Below are positions 1-6,474 of a DNA stretch of 8,892 nt, one piece after another; within the stretch, counting starts at the first letter, position 1; each line of letters starts with the position of its first letter. This stretch comes from an uncultured Erysipelotrichaceae bacterium (lineage in GTDB: Bacteria > Bacillota_I > Bacilli_A > RF39 > UBA660), in NCBI GenBank assembly GCA_902795725.1, contig CADBLY010000089.1, forward strand, positions 1 through 8,892. The letters run 5' to 3'. The position numbers and the translations under genes were made by a program. A model generated the notes under the pieces. The model was given only the letters and a program-made list of their open reading frames with translations, ran no database searches and had not been told where the DNA came from.

Positions 1-45
1 AAATGAGCAATATATTTAAAAATACTATCTTTTTTTTTATATATT

Positions 46-54
46 TGATATAAT
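46..54 (+). promoter_or_regulatory. Extended -10 promoter for the pilus operon
   Basis: The sequence TGATATAAT is a perfect extended -10 element (TGn followed by TATAAT). No good -35 hexamer lies 17 bases upstream; the best there is TATCTT at 26-31, inside a T-rich stretch. Weak -35 boxes are common with extended -10 promoters. Transcription would start near 61, about 18 bases before the first ATG at 79. This is the only convincing promoter upstream of the packed gene series, so it probably drives the whole unit. The rest of 1-78 is AT-rich sequence with no recognisable gene. Confidence 0.6.
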
Positions 55-78
55 TATTAAAGATATGAGTGTGATACT

Positions 79-417
79 ATGAAAAATAGCAAAGGACAAG
101 CATTAATTGAATTCGTTATTATCTTGCCGGTAATAATACTGCTGATTATGAGTATTGTTGATTTTGCCAATATCATATCAAATAAATACTCTTTAGAAAA
201 TGACTTAGATACCGTGGTAAAATTATATCAAAACAATGATAACATTGATGAATTTATTAATAAAAATAATGAAACTATTACATATCAGCAAGATAATAAA
301 TATTTGACCGTTACATTATCAAAAGATGTTACTGTAACTACTCCTATATTAAATAATGTTTTAGGAAAAAAATACAAATTATCAGTATCGAGAGTGATCG
401 TTAACTATGAACAATAA
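79..417 (+). CDS. TadE-like minor pseudopilin
   Basis: This 112-residue protein looks like a TadE-family minor pseudopilin of a Tad pilus. It starts with a short polar leader ending in Gly6, then QALIEF and a hydrophobic helix (about residues 8-31). This matches a class III signal peptide: Gly at -1 and Glu at +5 of the mature protein, followed by the membrane/core helix that TadE proteins share. The rest (residues 32-112) is a small, polar, probably extracytoplasmic domain. The family is cut by a prepilin peptidase and helps start or stabilise the pilus; no such peptidase lies in this window. The start at 79 has only a weak GAG-type ribosome site (around 67-73) and lies close to the predicted transcript start. 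The gene overlaps the next one by 11 bases, which suggests coupled translation. The fold assignment rests on the N-terminal motif only. Confidence 0.8.
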   Translation: MKNSKGQALIEFVIILPVIILLIMSIVDFANIISNKYSLENDLDTVVKLYQNNDNIDEFINKNNETITYQQDNKYLTVTLSKDVTVTTPILNNVLGKKYKLSVSRVIVNYEQ

Positions 418-760
418 AGGACAATCTTTAGTTATGTTTATTATTCTATTACCAATAATAATTATTGTTTTAGGTATTGTAATTGATATTGGGTCAATGG
501 GCCTAGAAAAAATAAAAGTTCAAAATACTCTAAAAGATGCCATTAGTTACGGTCTAAATAATGATAGTAATAAGAATGAAATAGAAGAATTAATTAATAA
601 AAATATAACATATGATCAAATAGATATCAAAAAAGATGATGATATATCTATCACTATAGAATATAAAAGTAAAAGTATCTTTAATTTAGTTAATAATAAA
701 ATAAAATATCAAATAAAAGGGTATAAAAAGAATAAAAAAATAATTTTAAAGGAGGAATAG
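407..760 (+). CDS. Second TadE/TadG-like pseudopilin, lacks Glu5
   Basis: This is a 117-residue protein with the same plan as the preceding gene: leader MNNKG, then QSLVMF and a long hydrophobic helix (about residues 10-31), then a charged Lys/Asp/Asn-rich C-terminal domain. The GQSL...LLP pattern is typical of the TadE-like N-terminus. The residue at mature position 5, normally Glu in type IV pilin-like proteins, is Met here. In type II secretion the pseudopilin lacking Glu5 (GspK) sits at the tip, so a tip role is possible but is inference. The length is too short for a full TadG, which carries a large C-terminal domain. It overlaps the first gene by 11 bases (start ATG 407, upstream stop 415-417), with only a GAGAGTG-like site about 11 bases upstream, so translational coupling is likely. 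Confidence 0.72.
   Translation: MNNKGQSLVMFIILLPIIIIVLGIVIDIGSMGLEKIKVQNTLKDAISYGLNNDSNKNEIEELINKNITYDQIDIKKDDDISITIEYKSKSIFNLVNNKIKYQIKGYKKNKKIILKEE
751..755 (+). promoter_or_regulatory. Ribosome binding site fixing a GTG start
   Basis: A perfect GGAGG inside AAAGGAGG (748-755) precedes the GTG at 762 by six bases. It lies inside the last codons of the upstream gene. No in-frame ATG precedes the P-loop of the downstream ATPase, so this site decides the GTG start. Confidence 0.75.
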
Positions 761-761
761 T

Positions 762-1523
762 GTGATTAATAAAGCTAAAATAATTAGTATAACTTCCGTT
801 AAAGGTGGTACAGGAAAAACAATTAATACATTAAATCTAGCCGGTACCTATTATAAAATGAACAAAAAAGTTCTTATTATTGACCTAGATTTATATTCAG
901 CTGATATTGTAGCTATGTTGGATATTGATCCTAAAACTGATTTATATACTTTATATGAAGATATGAGTAATAATTCCTTTGACTCAATTGAAGATTATAC
1001 TACCCATTTTAATGAATATATTGATATCATAAGCGCTCCTAAAGATCCAAGATATGCTAGTAAAATTAATGCTAAATTCTTAAATTTGATATTATATAAA
1101 GTAAAGAATAAATATGCTGTTATTTTACTAGATATGAGTTATATTTTAAATGAGATAAATTTAGTTGCTATGGATAATAGTGATTATATTGTATATATAT
1201 TAAACAATAGTCCTATGGATATTAAAAACATGAAAACCATGATTTCTATATTGAATGATATGGATAAGAAAAACTATAAAATAGTACTTTATAGTAAAGA
1301 TAATGAAAAAGATACCTTTACTAAATTTGATATTAATACTATTGTTTCTTCTAAAATATCATATAGTATTCCTAAAACATTCTATTTAAAGAATATTGAT
1401 AAATATATCTTAGAAGGCAAAATTTTAACGCTAGATAATGATATAATCAAACATAAAACAGACGCTATAAAAATATATGATAAATTAGCTATAGATTTAT
1501 TGCAGGAGGAAACAAATGAATAA
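762..1523 (+). CDS. tadZ: TadZ/CpaE-like ATPase of the MinD/ParA family
   Basis: This 253-residue protein is a MinD/ParA-type P-loop ATPase. It has the deviant Walker A KGGTGKT at residues 14-20, the A' segment VLIIDLDLYSADI with Asp41/Asp43, and a Walker B-like strand VILLDMS ending at Asp124. In Tad systems the TadZ/CpaE ATPase positions the pilus machine in the cell and contacts the secretion ATPase; the gene directly downstream is that ATPase, which supports this job over a chromosome-partition role. Canonical TadZ/CpaE proteins carry an N-terminal receiver-like domain before the ATPase. Here the P-loop begins at residue 14, so that domain is missing and only the ATPase domain remains. 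The start is GTG with a strong GGAGG. The 3' end overlaps the next gene by 8 bases. A generic MinD-like protein is the main alternative. Confidence 0.82.
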   Translation: MINKAKIISITSVKGGTGKTINTLNLAGTYYKMNKKVLIIDLDLYSADIVAMLDIDPKTDLYTLYEDMSNNSFDSIEDYTTHFNEYIDIISAPKDPRYASKINAKFLNLILYKVKNKYAVILLDMSYILNEINLVAMDNSDYIVYILNNSPMDIKNMKTMISILNDMDKKNYKIVLYSKDNEKDTFTKFDINTIVSSKISYSIPKTFYLKNIDKYILEGKILTLDNDIIKHKTDAIKIYDKLAIDLLQEETNE

Positions 1524-2829
1524 GAGTTTTATTGATGAATTTAATATTGAACTAACAAATGATTATCAGGATATATCTGATTATGATACATTCTCTAATA
1601 AAGAATTACTAGATAATCTAAGAAATACCATAATACAAAATTTAATTGATAATAATATAGCTAATATTGAAAATAAAAGAAATTTTATCAAAACAGAAAT
1701 AGATAAAACATTAGAAGGATATGATTTATCACTTGCTGAAAGAAATTATATATATAATTTAATAGATAATGAAATAAACGGTTATGGGCCAATAACCGAA
1801 TTATTAAGTGATGAAACTATAACTGAAATAATGGTTAATGGTAAAAATGAAATATACGTTGAAATAGACGGTAAAATAATTAAAGATGATAGCGTTTCAT
1901 TTATTAATGATGATCATATTATTAGGACTATTCAAAGGATGATACAACCTTTAGGTAGAACTATAGATACAGCTAACCCAATGGTAGATGCCAGATTAAA
2001 AGATGGTTCAAGACTAAATGCTGTCATTCCACCGTTATCATTAAATGGTCCTGTATTAACTATTAGAAAGTTTAAAAAAGAATTAGCAAATATTGATGAT
2101 TTTTTAAGAAATGGTAGTTTAACAAATGAAATAGCATTGTTTTTAGATGTATGTATAAAAGCTAAATTAAATATTATTATCTGTGGCGGAACTGGCTCTG
2201 GTAAAACAACCCTTTTAAATGTCTTATCATCTTTTATTGGAAATGACGAGCGTATTATTACAATTGAAGATGCCGCTGAATTAAAACTTAAACAAGATCA
2301 TGTTATATCTCTAGAAACAAGAGTAGAAAACTATGATAATGAAGGAGCGGTAACAATTAGAGACTTAGTAATAAATTCTCTCCGTATGCGACCAGATCGT
2401 ATAATTGTTGGAGAAGTTCGTGGCAAAGAAGCTTTTGATATGTTACAAGCCATGAACACAGGACATGCTGGATCATTAACCACAATGCATGCTAACAGTC
2501 CAGTAGATGCTTTAAATAGACTAGAAACATTGGTGCTAATGGCAGGAATGGAAATACCTGTTAAAGCTATTAGAGAATATATTGAAAATGCTATTGATAT
2601 TGTAATTCAAATATCCAGATTATCCGATGGTAAAAGGAAAATAACAAACATATCCGAAGTAGTAGAAATAAAAAATGATGATATTATATTAAATGATATA
2701 TTCACATTTGATCAAGTTGGAATAACAGATGAAATGGAAGTAGATGGATCATTTACTAAACATAGTAAACCTAACATTTACAATAAAATATTATCAAGAG
2801 GAATAACCGAAATTAAAGATATATTTTAA
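1516..2829 (+). CDS. cpaF: TadA/CpaF-type secretion ATPase
   Basis: This 437-residue protein is a type II/IV secretion hexameric ATPase of the TadA/CpaF subfamily, the cytoplasmic motor that powers pilus assembly. All family boxes are visible in order: an N-terminal domain with GYGPITELLSDETITEIMVNG (residues about 89-109), Walker A GGTGSGKT (224-231), an Asp box IITIEDAAEL (247-256), a Walker B region RPDRIIVGEVRG (292-303), and the His box HAGSLTTMHANS (317-328). The Arg-rich DARLKDGSRLNAVIPP stretch (158-173) is also typical of CpaF. The length is normal and there are no lesions. The ATG at 1516 has AGGAGG at 1504-1509 and overlaps the tadZ stop by 8 bases. Membrane partners TadB and TadC are encoded further down the same unit, interrupted by two prepilin genes. 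Confidence 0.95.
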   Translation: MNKSFIDEFNIELTNDYQDISDYDTFSNKELLDNLRNTIIQNLIDNNIANIENKRNFIKTEIDKTLEGYDLSLAERNYIYNLIDNEINGYGPITELLSDETITEIMVNGKNEIYVEIDGKIIKDDSVSFINDDHIIRTIQRMIQPLGRTIDTANPMVDARLKDGSRLNAVIPPLSLNGPVLTIRKFKKELANIDDFLRNGSLTNEIALFLDVCIKAKLNIIICGGTGSGKTTLLNVLSSFIGNDERIITIEDAAELKLKQDHVISLETRVENYDNEGAVTIRDLVINSLRMRPDRIIVGEVRGKEAFDMLQAMNTGHAGSLTTMHANSPVDALNRLETLVLMAGMEIPVKAIREYIENAIDIVIQISRLSDGKRKITNISEVVEIKNDDIILNDIFTFDQVGITDEMEVDGSFTKHSKPNIYNKILSRGITEIKDIF

Positions 2830-2839
2830 GGAGAGATTT

Positions 2840-3256
2840 ATGAAGAAAAAAGGATTTACGTTAATAGAATTACTAGCAGTATTAGTAGTACTAGCAATAC
2901 TTGCTTTAATTACTATACCACTAGTAATAGGAATAATAAAAAATGCAAGAGAAAAATCAAATGAAAGAAGTATTGAAGCATATGGAAGAGCAGTCGAAAA
3001 TGCAGTAGGAGTGTATTTATTAAACAATCCAAATGAACAACCAACAACAATATCACTAACAAGCTTAGATATACAAACAAGTGGACAAACAGTAAAGTGT
3101 GATGATAATGTCATAATAAATACAAATGGTAGTATCAGACTAGAAAATTGCTATGTCGGAGATTCAAATCAAAAATATAACTATGATAATAAAAAATTAG
3201 AAAAGATAAGTAGCGATACTTCATCAACTACCTATAAAGCATATAGTGTAGGAGAT
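2840..3256 (+). repeat. Pilin 5' repeat, unit A
   Basis: This is the conserved 5' part of prepilin copy 1, repeated at 3880-4300 and from 8609 onward. Over the first 210 bases, units A and B differ at only five codons, all synonymous. From about 3050 the similarity falls but stays recognisable up to the codons for AYSVGD, after which the genes diverge strongly. Confidence 0.9.
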
Positions 3257-3865
3257 GAAATAAGAGTTGCAAATAATTCGTATTATGTTATAGCGGATAG
3301 CGGAATTAATCAAGATTATGTCGTGGCTATAGGTTCTCCAATATATAGAGATACGTACAGTTTATTTTCTTCAACAGATTTTGCAACACAGATAGCAAAT
3401 GACAATTCTGAGAATACACATATGTATTTATACTCCGCATACTTATATAGCGATACGTGTAAATATGAAGGAGATATATCAGGTTGTAGCAGTGATTATG
3501 ATAATTCAAGTATTAAACAAGTAGTAAATATTTGGGCAGAGAATACGTTTACTGATGAATTAAAAACAGTAGATGGATATAAAGCTCGATTAATAAAAAT
3601 CGAAGAATTAGAAGAATTAGGATATGTAAAAGAAGAAGATTATTATCCGTTAAATGAAAATGTTCCAAATTGGTTATCGGGTATGTATTCTTACTATTTT
3701 TGGACAATGAGTCCATATGTTAATAGTAACAATGAGATTTCGTCTTCTAGTATCTTTATGGTAAATCGATACCAATCTGGAAGCGGTGTGGAAAATGCAT
3801 ATGCATATAGCGCTTTCTGTGTCCGCCCAGTCATCAACGTCTATAAAGACAAATTGCCAGAGTAG
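2840..3865 (+). CDS. Type IV prepilin with lectin-like variable C-terminus (copy 1)
   Basis: This 341-residue prepilin has a textbook class III signal peptide: MKKKG, cut before FTLIELLAVLVVLAILALITIP, with Glu at mature +5. The N-terminal helix and linker (residues 1-70) are almost identical to two other copies in the window. A middle segment (about 71-139) carries Cys87 and Cys104, probably a disulfide pair. A divergent domain follows, with Cys207/Cys216 and the motifs YKARLIKIEEL (247-257), FWTMSPY (287-293) and CVRPVINVYK (327-336). I recall this order, ARLI...WTMS...RPVI, from large prepilin families of uncultured gut Bacillota, and the tail resembles C-type-lectin-like DUF6273/FGE-type domains; this is recollection, not a search. 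It is likely a surface-displayed subunit or tip adhesin built by the Tad machine encoded around it. AAGGAG at 2828-2833 supports the start, 10 bases after cpaF. Confidence 0.85.
   Translation: MKKKGFTLIELLAVLVVLAILALITIPLVIGIIKNAREKSNERSIEAYGRAVENAVGVYLLNNPNEQPTTISLTSLDIQTSGQTVKCDDNVIINTNGSIRLENCYVGDSNQKYNYDNKKLEKISSDTSSTTYKAYSVGDEIRVANNSYYVIADSGINQDYVVAIGSPIYRDTYSLFSSTDFATQIANDNSENTHMYLYSAYLYSDTCKYEGDISGCSSDYDNSSIKQVVNIWAENTFTDELKTVDGYKARLIKIEELEELGYVKEEDYYPLNENVPNWLSGMYSYYFWTMSPYVNSNNEISSSSIFMVNRYQSGSGVENAYAYSAFCVRPVINVYKDKLPE
3824..3847 (+). repeat. Conserved C-rich 3' block, pilin copy 1
   Basis: CGCCC, one variable base, then GTCATCAACGTCTATAAA. The same 24 bases, with one difference, occur at 4924-4947 in copy 2. 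It codes for RPVINVYK and uses C-ending codons (CGC, GTC, ATC, AAC, GTC), which are rare elsewhere in the window. Confidence 0.85.
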
Positions 3866-3879
3866 GAAAGAGATAATTT

Positions 3880-4300
3880 ATGAAGAAAAAAGGATTTACG
3901 CTTATAGAATTACTAGCTGTATTAGTAGTACTAGCAATACTTGCTTTAATTACTATACCACTAGTAATAGGGATAATAAAAAATGCAAGAGAAAAATCAA
4001 ATGAAAGAAGTATCGAAGCATATGGAAGAGCAGTAGAAAATGCAGTAGGAGTGTATTTATTAAACAATCCAAATGAACAACCAACAACAAGATAATATAT
4101 CACTAACAAGCTTAGATATACAAACAAGTGGAAAAACAGTAATATGTGATAATACTAATGTCACAATAAAAACAAATGGTAGTATCAGACTAGAAAGTTG
4201 CTATGTCGAAGATTCAAACCAAAAATATAACTATGATAATAAAAGATTAGAAAAGATAAGTAATAGTACAACTGCATATAAAGCATATAGTGTAGGAGAT
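3880..4300 (+). repeat. Pilin 5' repeat, unit B
   Basis: This direct repeat of 2840-3256 lies about 1.04 kb downstream in the same orientation. It carries a 7-base insertion at 4091-4097 and a few small in-frame differences after it. The direct repeats could recombine to delete copy 1 or swap the variable 3' parts. Confidence 0.9.
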
Positions 4301-4923
4301 ACATTTACCTTAAATGGAGATAGCTATCATATCATAGCTGATAGTGGTGTAAGTCAAGATTATGTAGTCGCACTAAAGGATACACCACTTACTGTAGAAG
4401 AAGTAGAGACTTATGGAGCCGGACATGTAAATGTATACACTAAAATGAATGGAAAAGCTTTAGATGTATCTTATTATGATTCTAATGTAGGCTATAATAT
4501 TAATTCTGGATATGGTGGAATCTCATATTATAGTGCGGAAGACTGTGGTAATGGAAATTATGAAAACTGCAAAAGTGATTATGACGAATCTGAAGTAAAC
4601 ATGTTGTGAATAGTTGGGCTTATTCTAAATTTCAGAATGATGAATTAAAGAAAGTTGACAATTACACAGCTCGTCTGATAAAATTTGACGAAATTCCTAA
4701 AGAAGTGACTTCGTCCTGTAGTGCCGGGAAATGTGAAAACATATATACCGCCATTTATGAATGGATGTATAATCATAATTATTGGTATGATTGGACCATG
4801 ACATCATTTTCTCAAGATGACGGAGAATCTTCTTCTTCAAATGTATGGACAATTTGGAACAGTGGTTCAATAAGTAGCGAATCCGTAGAATCAGATTATG
4901 CGGGTTATTGTAGCGGAACTCTT

Positions 4924-4947
4924 CGCCCCGTCATCAACGTCTATAAA
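4924..4947 (+). repeat. Conserved C-rich 3' block, pilin copy 2
   Basis: This is the partner of 3824-3847, with an identical 18-base core. Here six codons in a row end in C (CGC CCC GTC ATC AAC GTC). It sits in the last piece of the broken copy 2 and marks the 3' edge of the divergent part of the gene. Confidence 0.85.
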
Positions 4948-4980
4948 CAATTTATAAATTAAGAATAAAGAGGTGAAATA

Positions 4981-6471
4981 ATGGATACTGGTTTTAGTAT
5001 AAATGAAAATAGTCTAACAAATCATGATATAACGGTTATTTATAAACCAGTATCCGATTGTGTTAGATATTCATACACAATATTAAAAAATAATGAAATA
5101 GTAAAAACTGCTGATGTAATTGGTAATCAAGAATCTGAAATTAATCTTACAGATACTGGTAACTATAAAATTGAAGTTAATACTTTCAATGGTATTTCAT
5201 ATAATAATGAAACAAGTGGTATATATCGAATAGATAAAGAAAAGCCGGTTATTAAAATGAAAGAGAAAGAATTAACTATTACTAAAGGGGATAATATAAA
5301 AGTATTAGATAATATAAAAGCTACTGATAATATTGATGGAGATATTAGTACTAAAGTTGTTACTAATATAAATAGAATTGATCTAAATAAAATAGCCACT
5401 AATGAACTTGTTTATACTGTTAAAGATACAGCTGGTAACGAAGCAAGAGAAATAGTCACGCTAAACATAATAAAAGCTAATAATCGATTGCTTATTAGTC
5501 AAATAATAGTAATTATTACTTTAATAGCCTTCTTAATTACTTCTTTAAGATATAATCATACTTTAAAGTTAGAAAAAAGACTAGCTAAATATAGTCTTAA
5601 ATCTGTAAAAGAAAACAATCATTCATTATTTGAAACATTCAATAAATTATTTAATAATATTATTGATAAAATAACAGATGTTGTGAGAAAAAAAGAGATA
5701 GCAAAAAGACAAAGTAAAAAGTATGAAAAATATATTCAAGCATTCAATAAAGATGATAAACCAATACGTATAATAGGTAAAAAGGTATTAATAAGTATAA
5801 TCTTTTTACTAGTATCATTTTTAGTAACTACATTACGTTTTCAAACACTTAATATATATGAAGTTATTCTAATATTAATAGTAGGATATTATGCATTAGA
5901 TATTATATACATTTATAAGTACCATAAATATATTAAGAGAGTTGAAAATGATTTATTACAAGCAATAATTGTAATGAATAATGCCTTTAAATCGGGAAGA
6001 AGTATAACTCAAGCTGTTGAATTAGTTGGTAATGAATTAAATGGAGCGATTAGCGAAGAATTTAAAAAAATGAGTAAAGAACTATCATTAGGTCTTGATA
6101 TTGAAGTAGTCTTTAAAAGATTTGCAGATAGAATAAATATTGAAGAAGCTACTTATTTAACATCATCATTGTCAGTTCTAAACAAAACAGGTGGTAATAT
6201 AATTGAAGTATTTAATTCTATTGAAAAAACCTTATTTAATCGTAAAAAGTTAAAAATTGAATTAAAAGAACTAACTGGTAGTTCTAGACTAATTATGTGG
6301 GTATTAACCATTGTACCAATTGCCTTTGTTATCATAATAAGTCTAATAAATCCTGATTATTTTAAACCATTAATCGAAAATACTTTGGGATTTGTTATAA
6401 TTGGGTGTATAATAGTCTTATATGCGGTATATATATATGTAGTAAGAAAAATAATGAATGTAAGGATGTGA
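4981..6471 (+). CDS. tadB: TadB-like platform protein with N-terminal Ig-like/DUF5011 domains
   Basis: This 496-residue protein has two parts. Residues about 170-496 match a whole TadB: a membrane helix (169-189), a basic loop, two helices (about 268-286 and 291-312), a T2SSF cytoplasmic domain (about 322-440, with LLQAIIVMNNAFKSGRS and LSVLNKTGGNIIEVF), and two C-terminal helices (437-456, 468-487). TadB with TadC forms the inner-membrane platform driven by TadA. Residues 1-165 are an added region: a beta-rich segment (about 1-84, ending SGIYRIDKEKP) and a DUF5011-like Ig domain (about 88-163) with DNIDGDIS and YTVKDTAGNEA. Such domains are normally extracellular. Basic residues after helix 1 favour an N-outside topology, yet no signal peptide precedes the domains. 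AGAGGTG before ATG 4981 supports the start, and an in-frame TAA at 4966-4968 rules out a longer form. Confidence 0.85.
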   Translation: MDTGFSINENSLTNHDITVIYKPVSDCVRYSYTILKNNEIVKTADVIGNQESEINLTDTGNYKIEVNTFNGISYNNETSGIYRIDKEKPVIKMKEKELTITKGDNIKVLDNIKATDNIDGDISTKVVTNINRIDLNKIATNELVYTVKDTAGNEAREIVTLNIIKANNRLLISQIIVIITLIAFLITSLRYNHTLKLEKRLAKYSLKSVKENNHSLFETFNKLFNNIIDKITDVVRKKEIAKRQSKKYEKYIQAFNKDDKPIRIIGKKVLISIIFLLVSFLVTTLRFQTLNIYEVILILIVGYYALDIIYIYKYHKYIKRVENDLLQAIIVMNNAFKSGRSITQAVELVGNELNGAISEEFKKMSKELSLGLDIEVVFKRFADRINIEEATYLTSSLSVLNKTGGNIIEVFNSIEKTLFNRKKLKIELKELTGSSRLIMWVLTIVPIAFVIIISLINPDYFKPLIENTLGFVIIGCIIVLYAVYIYVVRKIMNVRM

Positions 6472-6474
6472 GTT

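Larger units (their letters stand above)
3880..4962 (+). pseudogene. Second prepilin paralog, broken by two frameshifts (copy 2)
   Basis: This is a second member of the prepilin family, read in three pieces: 3880-4095 (N-terminal 71 residues, ending PTTR then a stop), an overlapping piece carrying ISLTSLDIQTSG through SDYDESEV up to a TGA at 4607-4609, and a final piece from about 4600 to 4962 ending RPVINVYKQFIN. Compared with copy 1, a 7-base insertion (GATAATA, 4091-4097) causes the first break. One A missing from the AAA at 4597-4599 explains the second: restoring it gives DESEVKHVVNSW, matching copy 1 DNSSIKQVVNIW. The two changes together restore the original frame, and a repaired protein would have 358 residues. 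Start signals are intact (AGGAAAGAG at 3864-3872, ATG 3880). Piece two has no ribosome site; GTG 4606 overlaps its stop, so reinitiation is possible but unsupported. It could be a decayed gene, a silent donor cassette or an assembly error. Confidence 0.85.

Noticed and set aside
30..38. Run of nine T as a possible terminator of an upstream gene
   Set aside because: No stable GC-containing stem precedes it within the window; the local sequence is simply AT-rich.
65..82. Five-codon open frame ATGAGTGTGATACTATGA overlapping the first gene start
   Set aside because: It could act as a leader peptide, but it has no ribosome site and a five-codon frame arises easily by chance.
2794..3114. Reverse-strand open frame with a near twin at 3834-4127
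   Set aside because: Both are antisense shadows of the repeated prepilin 5' ends. They have no ribosome site, and their similarity only reflects the direct repeat.
3700..3850. Variable region of a diversity-generating retroelement
   Set aside because: There is no reverse transcriptase or template repeat in the window, and copies 1 and 2 differ by insertions and deletions, not just at adenines. It is kept only as a remote alternative.
3871..4096. AGATAAT occurs both near the copy 2 start (3871-3877) and at the 7-base insertion (4090-4096)
   Set aside because: A 7-base AT-rich match is expected by chance; no duplication structure surrounds it.
4085..4100. Programmed ribosomal frameshift or stop recoding in prepilin copy 2
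   Set aside because: The change against copy 1 is a 7-base insertion, there is no slippery heptamer or downstream structure, and TGA/TAA serve as normal stops elsewhere.
4949..4960. Perfect 12-base palindrome AATTTATAAATT at the end of prepilin copy 2
   Set aside because: It is all A/T, has no T tail, and is too weak for a terminator. A protein-binding site is possible, but nothing supports it.
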